Below, in pieces: positions 36,962 through 45,611 of a stretch of DNA of 50,420 nucleotides; within the stretch, counting starts at the first letter, position 1; each line of letters opens with the position of its first letter. The translations under genes and the position numbers were made by a program. The notes beneath the pieces were generated by a model that saw only the letters and a program-made list of their open reading frames with translations, searched no databases and had not been told where the DNA came from. This DNA is from an uncultured Scytonema sp. (lineage in GTDB: Bacteria > Cyanobacteriota > Cyanobacteriia > Cyanobacteriales > Nostocaceae), in assembly GCA_937873135.1 (NCBI GenBank), contig CALMVQ010000144.1, positions 1-50,420 of the forward strand, in the 5' to 3' direction.

Positions 36962-37294
36962 TTAATTTTCGGTGTGCGATTTATATCTTTCCTTGTCTCT
37001 TGTGGTGTATTTAGCCATCATCACCTCAAACGCCTCCTGTAAATCAATACCTTGGGAGTTTGCCAAACAAACGAGCGCGAACATGATGTCAGCGATTTCG
37101 CCAGCTAATTCTTGGGTAGGTTCGCTCTCTTTTTTCTTTTTGGGACCATACAGATGATTGATTAGCCGAGCCGTCTCGCCTACTTCTTCGACCATGCGTG
37201 CCAGCATTTCGTGGGGACTCCAGTAACCTTTGCCGACTTCTTGTACCCAGATATCAACTTGTTGCTGGACTTCTCGGAGGGTGTAATCAGGCAT
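36962..37294 (-). CDS. MazG-type nucleotide pyrophosphohydrolase
   Basis: A 110-residue all-helical protein with the MazG metal site EEVGE (around residues 36-40) and ELAGEIADIMFAL (Glu-x-x-Asp about 30 residues on). The enzymes hydrolyse nucleoside triphosphates to monophosphates and pyrophosphate. Its ATG lies inside the end of the upstream TPR/DUF2325-like gene (8-nt overlap, 37287-37294), so it is probably translated from the same message and may be part of the defence operon. A housekeeping gene caught by the operon is the alternative. Confidence 0.9.
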   Translation of the reverse strand: MPDYTLREVQQQVDIWVQEVGKGYWSPHEMLARMVEEVGETARLINHLYGPKKKKESEPTQELAGEIADIMFALVCLANSQGIDLQEAFEVMMAKYTTRDKERYKSHTEN

Positions 37295-39485
37295 TTTCTT
37301 GTTGCACCTTATTAAGGATTGCGCGAACTATACCACTTTTACCTCGGCATGCTAGAAAAAATACATCACCTGTTAAAGTGCCATCTTTTTTTAAATCAGA
37401 TACAATTTGACTTAAATCATGACCCATATATCCAGTAATTACTGCAATTAAATTACACTTGCTTATTTGTGCTTGTACGTTACTGCGATTTATATATGCC
37501 TCACTTGAGGGATCAATCTCAACACAATTTTGCAAACCGTAGCTTTCGCACAATTCACGAGTAACCTCCCTTCGAGTTGTTTTGTGTCCACCAACCAAGG
37601 CGAGACGTATTGATGCTAAGTTTGGGATTGTTGATCCTGTGTTTTCTTCTGTTGCTACTTGTATCTCTAACTTAGCAGCCTCAGCACGACGCTGTTGCCG
37701 ATATTCAACAAGCTCATTTGCTGAATCTGAGTTAAGACAGAGTAGCGCACGTTTTAAATCTTGAAAGAAAGGTGCTTCGACTTCTCCTTGACGTAATGCA
37801 TTATCTATTTCAGCAATCGCCAAACTAAAGTAGTCGTTTGTTAGACTTGGGCCTAGAGCAGGTTGCAAATTAATATAGATTTCAAGACTTTCAAGTAACT
37901 CAAAGTAATGCTTGGAAGTAATTTTTTGTTTTCTAGCAAAATCTCTTAAATTATCTAGTTCTTTGTTTAAATCTTGCCACATTTCTTTATTTGCAAGCCA
38001 TTCTAGCCAATCAGCATATGCGCTCAGAAGTTTTTCTGTATTTTGTAACTTTTTCCACAGGTCTAATCTGTCTTTTAATATTTCTTCTGCTTCTGATAAA
38101 TTTAGGAGGTTTATGCCAGCCAAGTTTACACAATCCTCATAATAAGCTACTCTCTGCTCATTAGAAATATCACCAAAACCATCTAAATTGGCAACCCTTG
38201 CTATTAAAGCTCTATCTTCCAATGTCAATTTATCAGAAGCTATCTCTAGCAGAATTTGATACACCTCGCCTGCCTTTATTGGGTCGCCAACTGTAGCCCA
38301 TAATTTTGCTAGTGGTATCAGAACTTGAACTCTACGTTCACCCCCTTGCCATGCCTTTTCTAGAAATTCGCTGGCTTGTGTTTTCTGATTTAAGTTATAA
38401 AGAGCTGCACCACGCAATCCTGCGAATACTGGTGAAAGTTCAGAAATTGTACTTGGTAATAACTCAGTCACTTCTTGGAAAAATTGACTATTTAGTAGTA
38501 GTTCCACATGACGTTGTTGAACTTCTTCTGTTTTATCATCAATTGATTGATATATTTGCAAGGCATATTTGACATTGTCAATTGCTGCGTAGGATTCAGC
38601 AAGAGCAATTAGTAGATTAATAGCTTTAGGATATTTTTCTTTGAGTTTCTCAAGTTGGGGAATACGCTCGCCTGGTTCAATTTCTAATAACTGTAGCAAT
38701 TGTTCGTTAAGTGTGGCTCCTTCTATTGTTGGTAGCGCTTCTTGAGGATGTAGGGACAAATGTAGTATCTGTCGCACGCCGTTAGCTTGGCGTAAACGCT
38801 CAAGTTCAGGTAAAAATTCTTGTGCTAATGCTTGAGCAGAAAGTAAGAATTCTGGTGCATTAGTATCTTTGTAAATCTGGAGATGGGCAGTTACTAACTG
38901 CTCAACCCACCTTCCAGAAACAGGTAAAGCAAGAACACTCTTACGTTTAGTTTTACAAAGTTCCACTAAATGTTCATTTTGTTCTGTTTTAGCGTAAAGT
39001 GCAATTAATGTTCGCAGAGCATTACTGTCATTAACATCGGCTTGTCGAAGTAGCTGTTCCTCAACTTCGGTGATACGTCCAGCAGACAATTTTTTTTCGA
39101 GGATATTTTGAGGAATTTGTTGAGATGAAGTTGTGTAATTTTGAGAGTCATTATTTAATTGTTTAATGACTTTACGAAAGAGAATTTGCCAGGATTTGAA
39201 GTCTTTTAAAGAGGCTTCTTTTTTGACAACATTGACATTGTTTAAAGCCTTGACACGAGCTTCTATTTTTTGCATTACGCTCTCAAGGTCATTGACTGTG
39301 GAACTGACGTAAAGAAAGTGAGTATAATCGTCATGACTTGAGGGCAATAGATTAGTAACCTTAAATTCAGATTGCCTGAGTTCCAGATGAATTTCTACTG
39401 CTTGAGTTTGCCCATTACACCGCAAACGCAATCCAACTTGATGAGCGCTTCCTAATTTTGCATCAATTTGATATCCAAACGTCAT
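37287..39485 (-). CDS. TPR-like helical protein with DUF2325-like C-terminal domain
   Basis: A 732-residue protein. The N-terminal about 100 residues form a mixed alpha/beta domain (MTFGYQIDAKLGSAHQVGLR). Residues about 140-600 are an alpha-solenoid of TPR-like repeats (for example LIALAESYAAIDNVKYALQI, LAKLWATVGDPIKAGEVYQI). Residues about 620-732 are a Rossmann-like domain, SIRLALVGGHKTTRREV, CNLIAVITGYMGHDLSQIV and VFFLACRGKSGIVRAI, resembling DUF2325. The start overlaps the stop of the PLD gene by 4 nt (ATGA) and its end overlaps MazG by 8 nt. It may be the sensor or adaptor of the helicase-PLD pair. I know no named Dpd subunit that it clearly matches. Confidence 0.75.
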   Translation of the reverse strand: MTFGYQIDAKLGSAHQVGLRLRCNGQTQAVEIHLELRQSEFKVTNLLPSSHDDYTHFLYVSSTVNDLESVMQKIEARVKALNNVNVVKKEASLKDFKSWQILFRKVIKQLNNDSQNYTTSSQQIPQNILEKKLSAGRITEVEEQLLRQADVNDSNALRTLIALYAKTEQNEHLVELCKTKRKSVLALPVSGRWVEQLVTAHLQIYKDTNAPEFLLSAQALAQEFLPELERLRQANGVRQILHLSLHPQEALPTIEGATLNEQLLQLLEIEPGERIPQLEKLKEKYPKAINLLIALAESYAAIDNVKYALQIYQSIDDKTEEVQQRHVELLLNSQFFQEVTELLPSTISELSPVFAGLRGAALYNLNQKTQASEFLEKAWQGGERRVQVLIPLAKLWATVGDPIKAGEVYQILLEIASDKLTLEDRALIARVANLDGFGDISNEQRVAYYEDCVNLAGINLLNLSEAEEILKDRLDLWKKLQNTEKLLSAYADWLEWLANKEMWQDLNKELDNLRDFARKQKITSKHYFELLESLEIYINLQPALGPSLTNDYFSLAIAEIDNALRQGEVEAPFFQDLKRALLCLNSDSANELVEYRQQRRAEAAKLEIQVATEENTGSTIPNLASIRLALVGGHKTTRREVTRELCESYGLQNCVEIDPSSEAYINRSNVQAQISKCNLIAVITGYMGHDLSQIVSDLKKDGTLTGDVFFLACRGKSGIVRAILNKVQQENA

Positions 39486-39997
39486 GACAGTGGCAATCCT
39501 TGTTCAAAATGCTGTACACATATCTTCCGTAACTCAGCAATACTCCGTTCGTCGTGATTGTATGTGAAGAGTTCAAAATTTTGATGAACTCCCCCATCAG
39601 TCAAATTTAGTGAACCATTAATAGCACCGTAACGACCAATGTATGCCTTGGTATGGAGTTTGGAAAGTACCCGTATCTGAATCCGATCGCTTTTGTTGCT
39701 GAGTTGTCTCAATAAAGGATGGTATTCTTTATCACTACCTACTGTGATATAAACTTTACCGCCGTTGGCAGCGATTTGATGCAGAATGTCAAACAGGTGT
39801 AGTGCTTCTTGCTTTGTCTCTACAATTTCCTGAAAAGAGACATAGTAGGGTTTTTCTAACCGGAAATTTGTTACCCAAGGCGAGACAATCCAAAACTCGT
39901 AACTGCCCTCTAGTTGTGATGCTAAAATCTCATTGAGCAGAAAGTTGTAAAGCATTGCTTGACCACTAGGTTGCAATTGAGTTGATTGCTTTGCCAC
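39482..39997 (-). CDS. dpdK: Phospholipase D-fold nuclease-like protein (DpdK/DrmC-like)
   Basis: A 171-residue single-domain PLD-superfamily protein. The motif is LHTKAYIGRYGAINGSLNLT: His115, Lys117 and the later GSxN (Gly128, Ser129, Asn131) are present, while the usual Asp of HxKx4D is replaced by Arg122 or shifted. A dimer would form the two-HKD active site. Small PLD proteins of this kind accompany large helicases in Dpd (DpdK) and DISARM (DrmC) systems and are thought to act in restriction. It starts 10 nt after the helicase stop and overlaps the next gene by 4 nt. The symbol is by resemblance and context. Confidence 0.7.
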   Translation of the reverse strand: MAKQSTQLQPSGQAMLYNFLLNEILASQLEGSYEFWIVSPWVTNFRLEKPYYVSFQEIVETKQEALHLFDILHQIAANGGKVYITVGSDKEYHPLLRQLSNKSDRIQIRVLSKLHTKAYIGRYGAINGSLNLTDGGVHQNFELFTYNHDERSIAELRKICVQHFEQGLPLS

Positions 39998-40007
39998 TGG
40001 TGGAACC

Positions 40008-43000
40008 TCACTTGATAGGACGAACTGTTACTTGAATGACAGGTGCTTCGCTTGGTCTTAAGTCGTTAGGGAATATGGTTTGAATATCAGTAATCATTGG
40101 GTAAACCATACCGATATCTGTGTCGATGCCTGCGTCGGTCAAGTAGCTAATTGTGGCACAGAGAGAGGCAAGATTATCGGTTCTTACCCGTAAGTAAATT
40201 GTTTGACAGCCATTTTCCAGCAATACTCGCATTTTGTCGCATATGCTAGCACCGCTTACAGTGCCATCTAATTCTACGGTTTGAGGGGCGCGAACCTGAT
40301 TTAACCATTCCGTCAGTAGGGGACGATTAAGAAGGTGACGGCTTAAACCTGGCGCTTCGATGTCGCCACTGCGGTCATCCAAGCAACTGGAACAATTGCA
40401 GCGACAATTTAAAAGCATCCGGCGTTCTACTCCTGCTTCAAATGCTTTACGTGTTTCGTTACCTGAAGCACCATATTCGGCTTCGTAAATTTCAAGTAAA
40501 CGTGTTAACTCTGGATAGGGGGGTGGTTGTTTGTCACGCCTAGCTTTAACTACTTTGCGGTAAAGTAGCGCTGATGCTTCAGTAAAAGTAGGGTCACGTC
40601 CTAACTGTTCAGCACACAAAAGAAGAAACTCGTGGTTAATTTCCCGAAAAATACGCCAGTTAACCAGAGGTGTATCCCCTAGTTGCTGAGTGTAGTCGGG
40701 AATAAAAACCCGTAGTAAAGCTTTGAGTTGGGTTTGGCGCATAGGTACACCAAGTTGTTGCCGTACCTGTGCCATTAACTCTTCAATTTTCTTTTGGCGA
40801 TCGCTAGATTTACCTGCTGCTATAATTTGATTTGCTCTAGTTGCACATCCTTCTAACCAAGACTCAGGTTGTGCTAATAAATGACGCAAAAAAGCTTCCT
40901 CTTGGGCAGTGGTACAGCGAGTCATTTTGTTAGCGAGAGTTGTCCAAAATTTATCGGCATGGTTGCGTAGCAAGTCATGGGTTGCCCGCATTACACCAAT
41001 ACCCCCCATCCCAATTTCGTACAACCAGATCCGGTCAGCAGCCTTTTCGTCAAAGTCAGCGTGTAACTCAGTCCAGGCTGCAACGTAATTTAGTGCCTCA
41101 ACACCTGCAACTTCTTGTGCTAGAGACTTTAAAGCTAGAGTCAGACTATACTGAAAGCTGTCCCGTAAGTATTGCTGATAGTGCAATCCACCGCTATGAA
41201 TTTCAGCATATAGGTTCAAAAATATTGATAAGTAATCATTGTCATTATTTACTAATTGGTAAACAGCTTGTTGATTTTTACGGGACAATTGCTGTATCCC
41301 GTTAATTACTTCTTCCAACCAACGATCAAACTTACTGTTACCACGGGTAAACCAATCACGTAGCCCTTCAGGTGTTCCTCCTTCTCCACCACACCATCTA
41401 TCTGCTATAGTTAGCAGCACATTAACAAGATATTCAACAGCAAAGTAGTTTGCCTGATATTCAACCGTGAGAACACTAACAAAGGCATGGTGGATGGCAT
41501 GGTAACACAGATTTTTCTGTGTCGAAGCAGAGAATTGAAGCTTTGTTAGCAAATCAGGATTGAGGTCAAAACAAACTCCCTCCGTCAATATCTGGTATCC
41601 TAAAGCACAGTTGCTGAGACTATCCTCATCTGCTGTAAAACCCACGACTCCACGAATTTCTTCAGCTGATGAATTGTGGAATTTAATCGTGTACTCACTT
41701 CCGAGAATAATTCGCCGCACATCCAACAAATTAAGATTTGCAGTTTCGTCACTGTGAAAAACAATTCGTTGTATTAATTCTTGCCCTAATGGATCGCAGA
41801 CCAAGGCAGAATGATCAGGCTTAAGAGTATATGCGGGTGTGGGAGTATCACGGACAGGGCGAATTGCTACCGCACTGATAGCGTTAGCCGAACAGGAGTG
41901 AGCTAATGATTGTGTATCTTGTGCTGCATTTTCAGATGTACGGCTTTCAGATAACTCTCCTGTTTCTGGGTTACACCACCAAAATGATGAGTTATAGTCT
42001 CGACTAAACTGCTTGGGCTTAATTGCAGTGGGACGATATAAATTCAAAAAGTTGGTACTTTGTTTACTAATGTCAAGTTTCTTCAGCGCCCGTGTTGGCA
42101 AGTTAACCGTGTTAGGTCGTTCGTCAATTCGATTAAATTTATAGTACTGATTAATGGCTATTCGGGAAGGTTCTCCATCGGAAATTTCTGGTGGTATCCA
42201 AGTTGAACCTTCACCACCGCGAAATGTTACATTACCTGGGATTGTTTCGCTCACCGCCAAACTGATACTTTCAGAGTTAGGCTTCTTATTGGGGTTGTTA
42301 TTATCGGGACGGTAGTCAACTTGCACCTCTGGCAAATTAATGTCAGAAAATAAATTTTCTGGTAAGTGCTTATATAACAAATCTCTGGTTTTGACTCGCG
42401 GCTTGTTTTCGCGCTCAAACTGCGGATTTACTCCCTTCATTAAGCCTTCGTAGAAAATTTGGCACAAAAATCCTTCTGACTCATCGTCAAGTACTTGTTT
42501 TATGGCATCATCTGGTATTGCAAAAGCTTGTTTAAGATAATCTTTAAATTCCAACAAAACTCCGAAATCGACACTTTGCTCAATTAGATACTCGTACCCC
42601 TGCCGAGATAGATTATCGAGTTCGAGGTCAATTCCTGCACAACTTGCCCGATAAGCGAACCAGTCGAAGAAGGCGTAAAACCCATGAATTCTTTGCAGGT
42701 AACGGTTTTGGGAATTGAGAGGTAGTTTTTGGAAAGTAGGGTCTGTAAGTATGTGTTCGTTCCGAAACAAAAATAAGTCAGTAGATTTATAGGGGCTGAG
42801 TACTGTAACTACAATCGGTCGTGTGCCAACTTTCCGCCCTCCCCGACCTTTACGTTGTACAAAACTAGCAACATTTGCAGGTGCTGTGTATTGTAAAACA
42901 CACATTAATGCTTCGTCATCGTAACCGACTTCTAATGCTGTTGTTGTAATTATTAAGTCATCATCAGGCTTGATAGTAATTGAGCGATCGCTACCTGTTT

Positions 43001-44960
43001 TCCGTATAATATTTAGAGATTCTTGACGTGCCTTATCTTTCTGGCTGAGTACCCACCAGCACTCCCCTGCTTGGAAGTATGGGCAATTTAAATCTGGACT
43101 TTTACTCTTATCGCAATTACAGTTACAACTAAAATTGGCACCAAAGAAGTTAGGAAAAAGTTGCCGATTAAATGGTGGATATCGATAGGCATATAATGGA
43201 ATGTACCTGATTTGCCTTTGGTCAAGAGGCGTTTTTTGCAACTTATACCTTTCTCTTTCTCTGTGTTGTTCGGTTTTTATTTTCTCTGCATCTTCCATCT
43301 GGTATAACCAGCGACCTGCAATGTCTAAAGACTGGACAAAGCCAAATGTTCGGTAGCGCTTTAGGTCTGAACCTGTCAATGGTTGTGGCATTGTGTGCAG
43401 TACGCACATCGCCGTTTGAATTAAAGTTGAAATTACAGCAGTATCTTCGTTATCCTCAGCCCGTACAAAAATATAGCGTTCGGCACCAATCGTCTGCATT
43501 TCATTATCTTGAGGGTATACCTGTTTAATGCGAGGAGCAGGTATACCAGATAACTCCGACAGAAATTCAATTGGCTCTGAAATAGTGGCACTTAATCCTA
43601 CAAATGCTAAATTGCTTTGTTCGTTGCGATGCTGCTTACCCAAACGAATCCTTGCCATTAACCGTCGCAGCAGAAGCGCTACTTGAGTCCCTGCAGTTGA
43701 AGTTTGTAGGTGAATTTCATCTAACATCACAACTGTTGGCGCACAAAACTTATCATTACCAAACAGGTATTGATATTTTGTTGATAACAACCGTCGATGA
43801 AGTGATTCTGTCGTGGCGATTAACAAATCAGGTGGATGTTCTGCCATGACATCCCTAGAAAATTGTATAAAGGGATATCGCTGATCGCAGATAGGGCAAA
43901 TTAAAGTTTTGGAATCTGTGGGACGGACAAGTAGTCGTTGTTTATCCTTTTTGCAAGCTTTGCCATCTGTACCTACACAGTAAGCAAACGGCGATAGATA
44001 ACCACCCTGCTTTTCGCTGAAACTCCAGCCTCGCATCTTGGAGAGTGTCTGTTGGCGATCGTTAGTTGTGTCTAGGAAATCTCGTATTTGGTAAACTGCT
44101 GCGCCACTTTCTACCCCAATCGTCAATTTTGGAAGATTGTACTTTTCCAGAACTTGGTTAAGATAAAATAAAACTTCAATAAAATCAGTCAGTTGATTTT
44201 CAGAGAGAGCAACCCGTGGGTAAATGCAAATGGCTTTAACCCCTTCTCGACCTCGCAAGCAGCGTTCCAGCACCATCTTGGCGAGTACGGGTAAAAAGAA
44301 GGCGTAGGTTTTACCCGCTCCTGTGCTAGCAGTAACTACAACACCTTTTTCAATACCTTCTTGTGCTTTTAACTCGATTGCTTCGAGGATTCTTTCTAAA
44401 GTTCGTTTTTGGAAGCCACTCATCTCACGTAGCTTCGGTAGATAGATGTCAATTACCTCTAAAAGTAGGTTTGCTGTTCGCTGTTGTTCTGTGTCACCAT
44501 TAAGCAAAGGTGTCATGCAGGTTTGCACTGCAATGTTCCTTCGAGGTACGCGACGAGAAGCGACACTAAACTTAATATCTGCCACTAAACGCTTACTATT
44601 GCTGATGCGGTGCGCTGCTTTGAGGTTGTTATCTCGAACAATTCTTTGACGGAGTTTTGATAATAACCTTACAATCTCTGCAATTCGACTGCGAAAAATC
44701 CAGTCATCAGGAGACTCTACTTGGTTAAACCGGATAATTTGCAAGTCCTTTGCTAGTCGCCCTAAAGCATTTCTGAGTGCTTCTGTTTTTTCTTCAGCAG
44801 TTAATACGATGTCTTCGGAGGGTTTGAAATTATCCATTACTTCAATCCCTGCCATTGTTACATCATAGATGCCATAGGCAACCTGTTCTGCTTCGCGCTG
44901 CTCGATAAAAGTCAGAATTTCATCAGCTAGTCGTTTAATAGTGTCAGAGTCTAAGCTCAT
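40008..44960 (-). CDS. dpdJ: Large DEIH-box helicase with DUF1998-like C-terminus (DpdJ-like)
   Basis: A 1650-residue superfamily 2 helicase. Walker A is ASTGAGKT (211-218), the DEIH box is 414-417 (VVMLDEIHLQTS), motif III is GLSATI (456-461) and motif VI is QRKGRGGR (702-709). Two cysteine clusters are inserted: Cys328/336/355/358 before the DEIH box, and CNCNC with later cysteines (612-634) between the lobes, both likely zinc-binding. The C-terminal end carries CRCNCSSCL followed by LSRHLLNRPLL, resembling the DUF1998 zinc domain of DrmB-type proteins. It probably unwinds or translocates on DNA in the restriction arm. Alternatives are a DrmA-DrmB fusion (DISARM-like) or an MrfA/YprA-like repair helicase. 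The PLD and DpdA/B neighbours favour Dpd. Confidence 0.75.
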   Translation of the reverse strand: MSLDSDTIKRLADEILTFIEQREAEQVAYGIYDVTMAGIEVMDNFKPSEDIVLTAEEKTEALRNALGRLAKDLQIIRFNQVESPDDWIFRSRIAEIVRLLSKLRQRIVRDNNLKAAHRISNSKRLVADIKFSVASRRVPRRNIAVQTCMTPLLNGDTEQQRTANLLLEVIDIYLPKLREMSGFQKRTLERILEAIELKAQEGIEKGVVVTASTGAGKTYAFFLPVLAKMVLERCLRGREGVKAICIYPRVALSENQLTDFIEVLFYLNQVLEKYNLPKLTIGVESGAAVYQIRDFLDTTNDRQQTLSKMRGWSFSEKQGGYLSPFAYCVGTDGKACKKDKQRLLVRPTDSKTLICPICDQRYPFIQFSRDVMAEHPPDLLIATTESLHRRLLSTKYQYLFGNDKFCAPTVVMLDEIHLQTSTAGTQVALLLRRLMARIRLGKQHRNEQSNLAFVGLSATISEPIEFLSELSGIPAPRIKQVYPQDNEMQTIGAERYIFVRAEDNEDTAVISTLIQTAMCVLHTMPQPLTGSDLKRYRTFGFVQSLDIAGRWLYQMEDAEKIKTEQHRERERYKLQKTPLDQRQIRYIPLYAYRYPPFNRQLFPNFFGANFSCNCNCDKSKSPDLNCPYFQAGECWWVLSQKDKARQESLNIIRKTGSDRSITIKPDDDLIITTTALEVGYDDEALMCVLQYTAPANVASFVQRKGRGGRKVGTRPIVVTVLSPYKSTDLFLFRNEHILTDPTFQKLPLNSQNRYLQRIHGFYAFFDWFAYRASCAGIDLELDNLSRQGYEYLIEQSVDFGVLLEFKDYLKQAFAIPDDAIKQVLDDESEGFLCQIFYEGLMKGVNPQFERENKPRVKTRDLLYKHLPENLFSDINLPEVQVDYRPDNNNPNKKPNSESISLAVSETIPGNVTFRGGEGSTWIPPEISDGEPSRIAINQYYKFNRIDERPNTVNLPTRALKKLDISKQSTNFLNLYRPTAIKPKQFSRDYNSSFWWCNPETGELSESRTSENAAQDTQSLAHSCSANAISAVAIRPVRDTPTPAYTLKPDHSALVCDPLGQELIQRIVFHSDETANLNLLDVRRIILGSEYTIKFHNSSAEEIRGVVGFTADEDSLSNCALGYQILTEGVCFDLNPDLLTKLQFSASTQKNLCYHAIHHAFVSVLTVEYQANYFAVEYLVNVLLTIADRWCGGEGGTPEGLRDWFTRGNSKFDRWLEEVINGIQQLSRKNQQAVYQLVNNDNDYLSIFLNLYAEIHSGGLHYQQYLRDSFQYSLTLALKSLAQEVAGVEALNYVAAWTELHADFDEKAADRIWLYEIGMGGIGVMRATHDLLRNHADKFWTTLANKMTRCTTAQEEAFLRHLLAQPESWLEGCATRANQIIAAGKSSDRQKKIEELMAQVRQQLGVPMRQTQLKALLRVFIPDYTQQLGDTPLVNWRIFREINHEFLLLCAEQLGRDPTFTEASALLYRKVVKARRDKQPPPYPELTRLLEIYEAEYGASGNETRKAFEAGVERRMLLNCRCNCSSCLDDRSGDIEAPGLSRHLLNRPLLTEWLNQVRAPQTVELDGTVSGASICDKMRVLLENGCQTIYLRVRTDNLASLCATISYLTDAGIDTDIGMVYPMITDIQTIFPNDLRPSEAPVIQVTVRPIK

Positions 44961-45038
44961 AGTTTTTTAACTGTAAGGTAGATGAACCTAGCAAGCCAGA
45001 ATTGGCTAATTGGCTAATTGTTTAAAAGAGTATTCCAA

Positions 45039-45203
45039 TCAACCAGGAGCTTGAGGTGGTGGAGGCGTTGTTCCAGATACCCGAAACTGTGCTGTACTAG
45101 GACAACAACGCCGAAAATCACAAGCTTGGCAGTCATCATCACCACCATTTGCATTCCAATTACCGGGATTAATGCCTTCGTCTGACAGTCTATTGTGTAT
45201 AGT
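45039..45203 (-). pseudogene. Cysteine-rich C-terminal coding remnant
   Basis: An open minus-strand frame of 54 codons with protein-like composition: RLSDEGINPGNWNANGGDD, then DCQACDFRRCCPS (Cys at 25, 28, 33 and 34 of the frame), then a Pro-rich end PPPPQAPG. It has no ATG, GTG or TTG start, and all three upstream frames carry stops within a few codons. It therefore looks like the 3' end of a lost or rearranged gene, perhaps with a metal-binding cysteine cluster. It lies between the helicase gene and the small regulator gene. Confidence 0.45.
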
Positions 45204-45233
45204 TTATAACCTAGTTAAAGGATGTGTGTAAAT

Positions 45234-45557
45234 TTAATTTGCGCTGCTGTCAGTTCTCTTTTTTCCCATATTTGAGCGGGCTACCCTACGTTGTTCCAGA
45301 AGTTCATCATGTAGCAAAGTTTGCTTATTGGGGTCTTGCCAATCCCTAATCAATCGCTTTAGTGCCACATTTACTATGTCTTGTACACTTGGGGCATTGC
45401 TAATTCGATTTGGAGCAAGCATTTGCTCAAACAAGTGTCTAATTGTGTACAACTGGGCATAAATTTCATCTGGAATCCGTGCTTGGTGAGGCAATGGTTT
45501 TACACCTGCTATGTATTTCACTCCAGCATAAATACATACACATAATTTTGCTACCAT
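45234..45557 (-). CDS. Small putative DNA-binding protein divergent from dpdB
   Basis: A 107-residue protein if started at the ATG at 45557 (a TTG at 45584 would add nine residues). The C-terminal part is well organised: IPDEIYAQLYTIRHLFEQML, then APSVQDIVNVALKRLIRDWQ and LLEQRRVARSNMGKKR. A strand-like IPDE followed by two helices and a basic tail could be a ribbon-helix-helix-type or related DNA-binding fold. It is encoded head to head with the dpdB-like gene, with a palindrome in the shared leader, which fits an autoregulator. I do not recognise a named family. Confidence 0.55.
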   Translation of the reverse strand: MVAKLCVCIYAGVKYIAGVKPLPHQARIPDEIYAQLYTIRHLFEQMLAPNRISNAPSVQDIVNVALKRLIRDWQDPNKQTLLHDELLEQRRVARSNMGKKRTDSSAN

Positions 45558-45561
45558 GTAT

Positions 45562-45578
45562 GCTTGTATGCAAGCTTG
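45562..45578. promoter_or_regulatory. Palindromic candidate operator between divergent genes
   Basis: GCTTG (45562-45566), a 4-nt spacer and CAAGC (45571-45575) form one inverted repeat. CAAGCTTG (45571-45578) forms an overlapping perfect palindrome. The site lies 4 bp upstream of the minus-strand regulator start and 33 bp before the dpdB-like ATG, where a shared repressor would bind. Confidence 0.4.
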
Positions 45579-45611
45579 TGTCAAAATGAAATTAATTTAC
45601 AGAAAATAACG

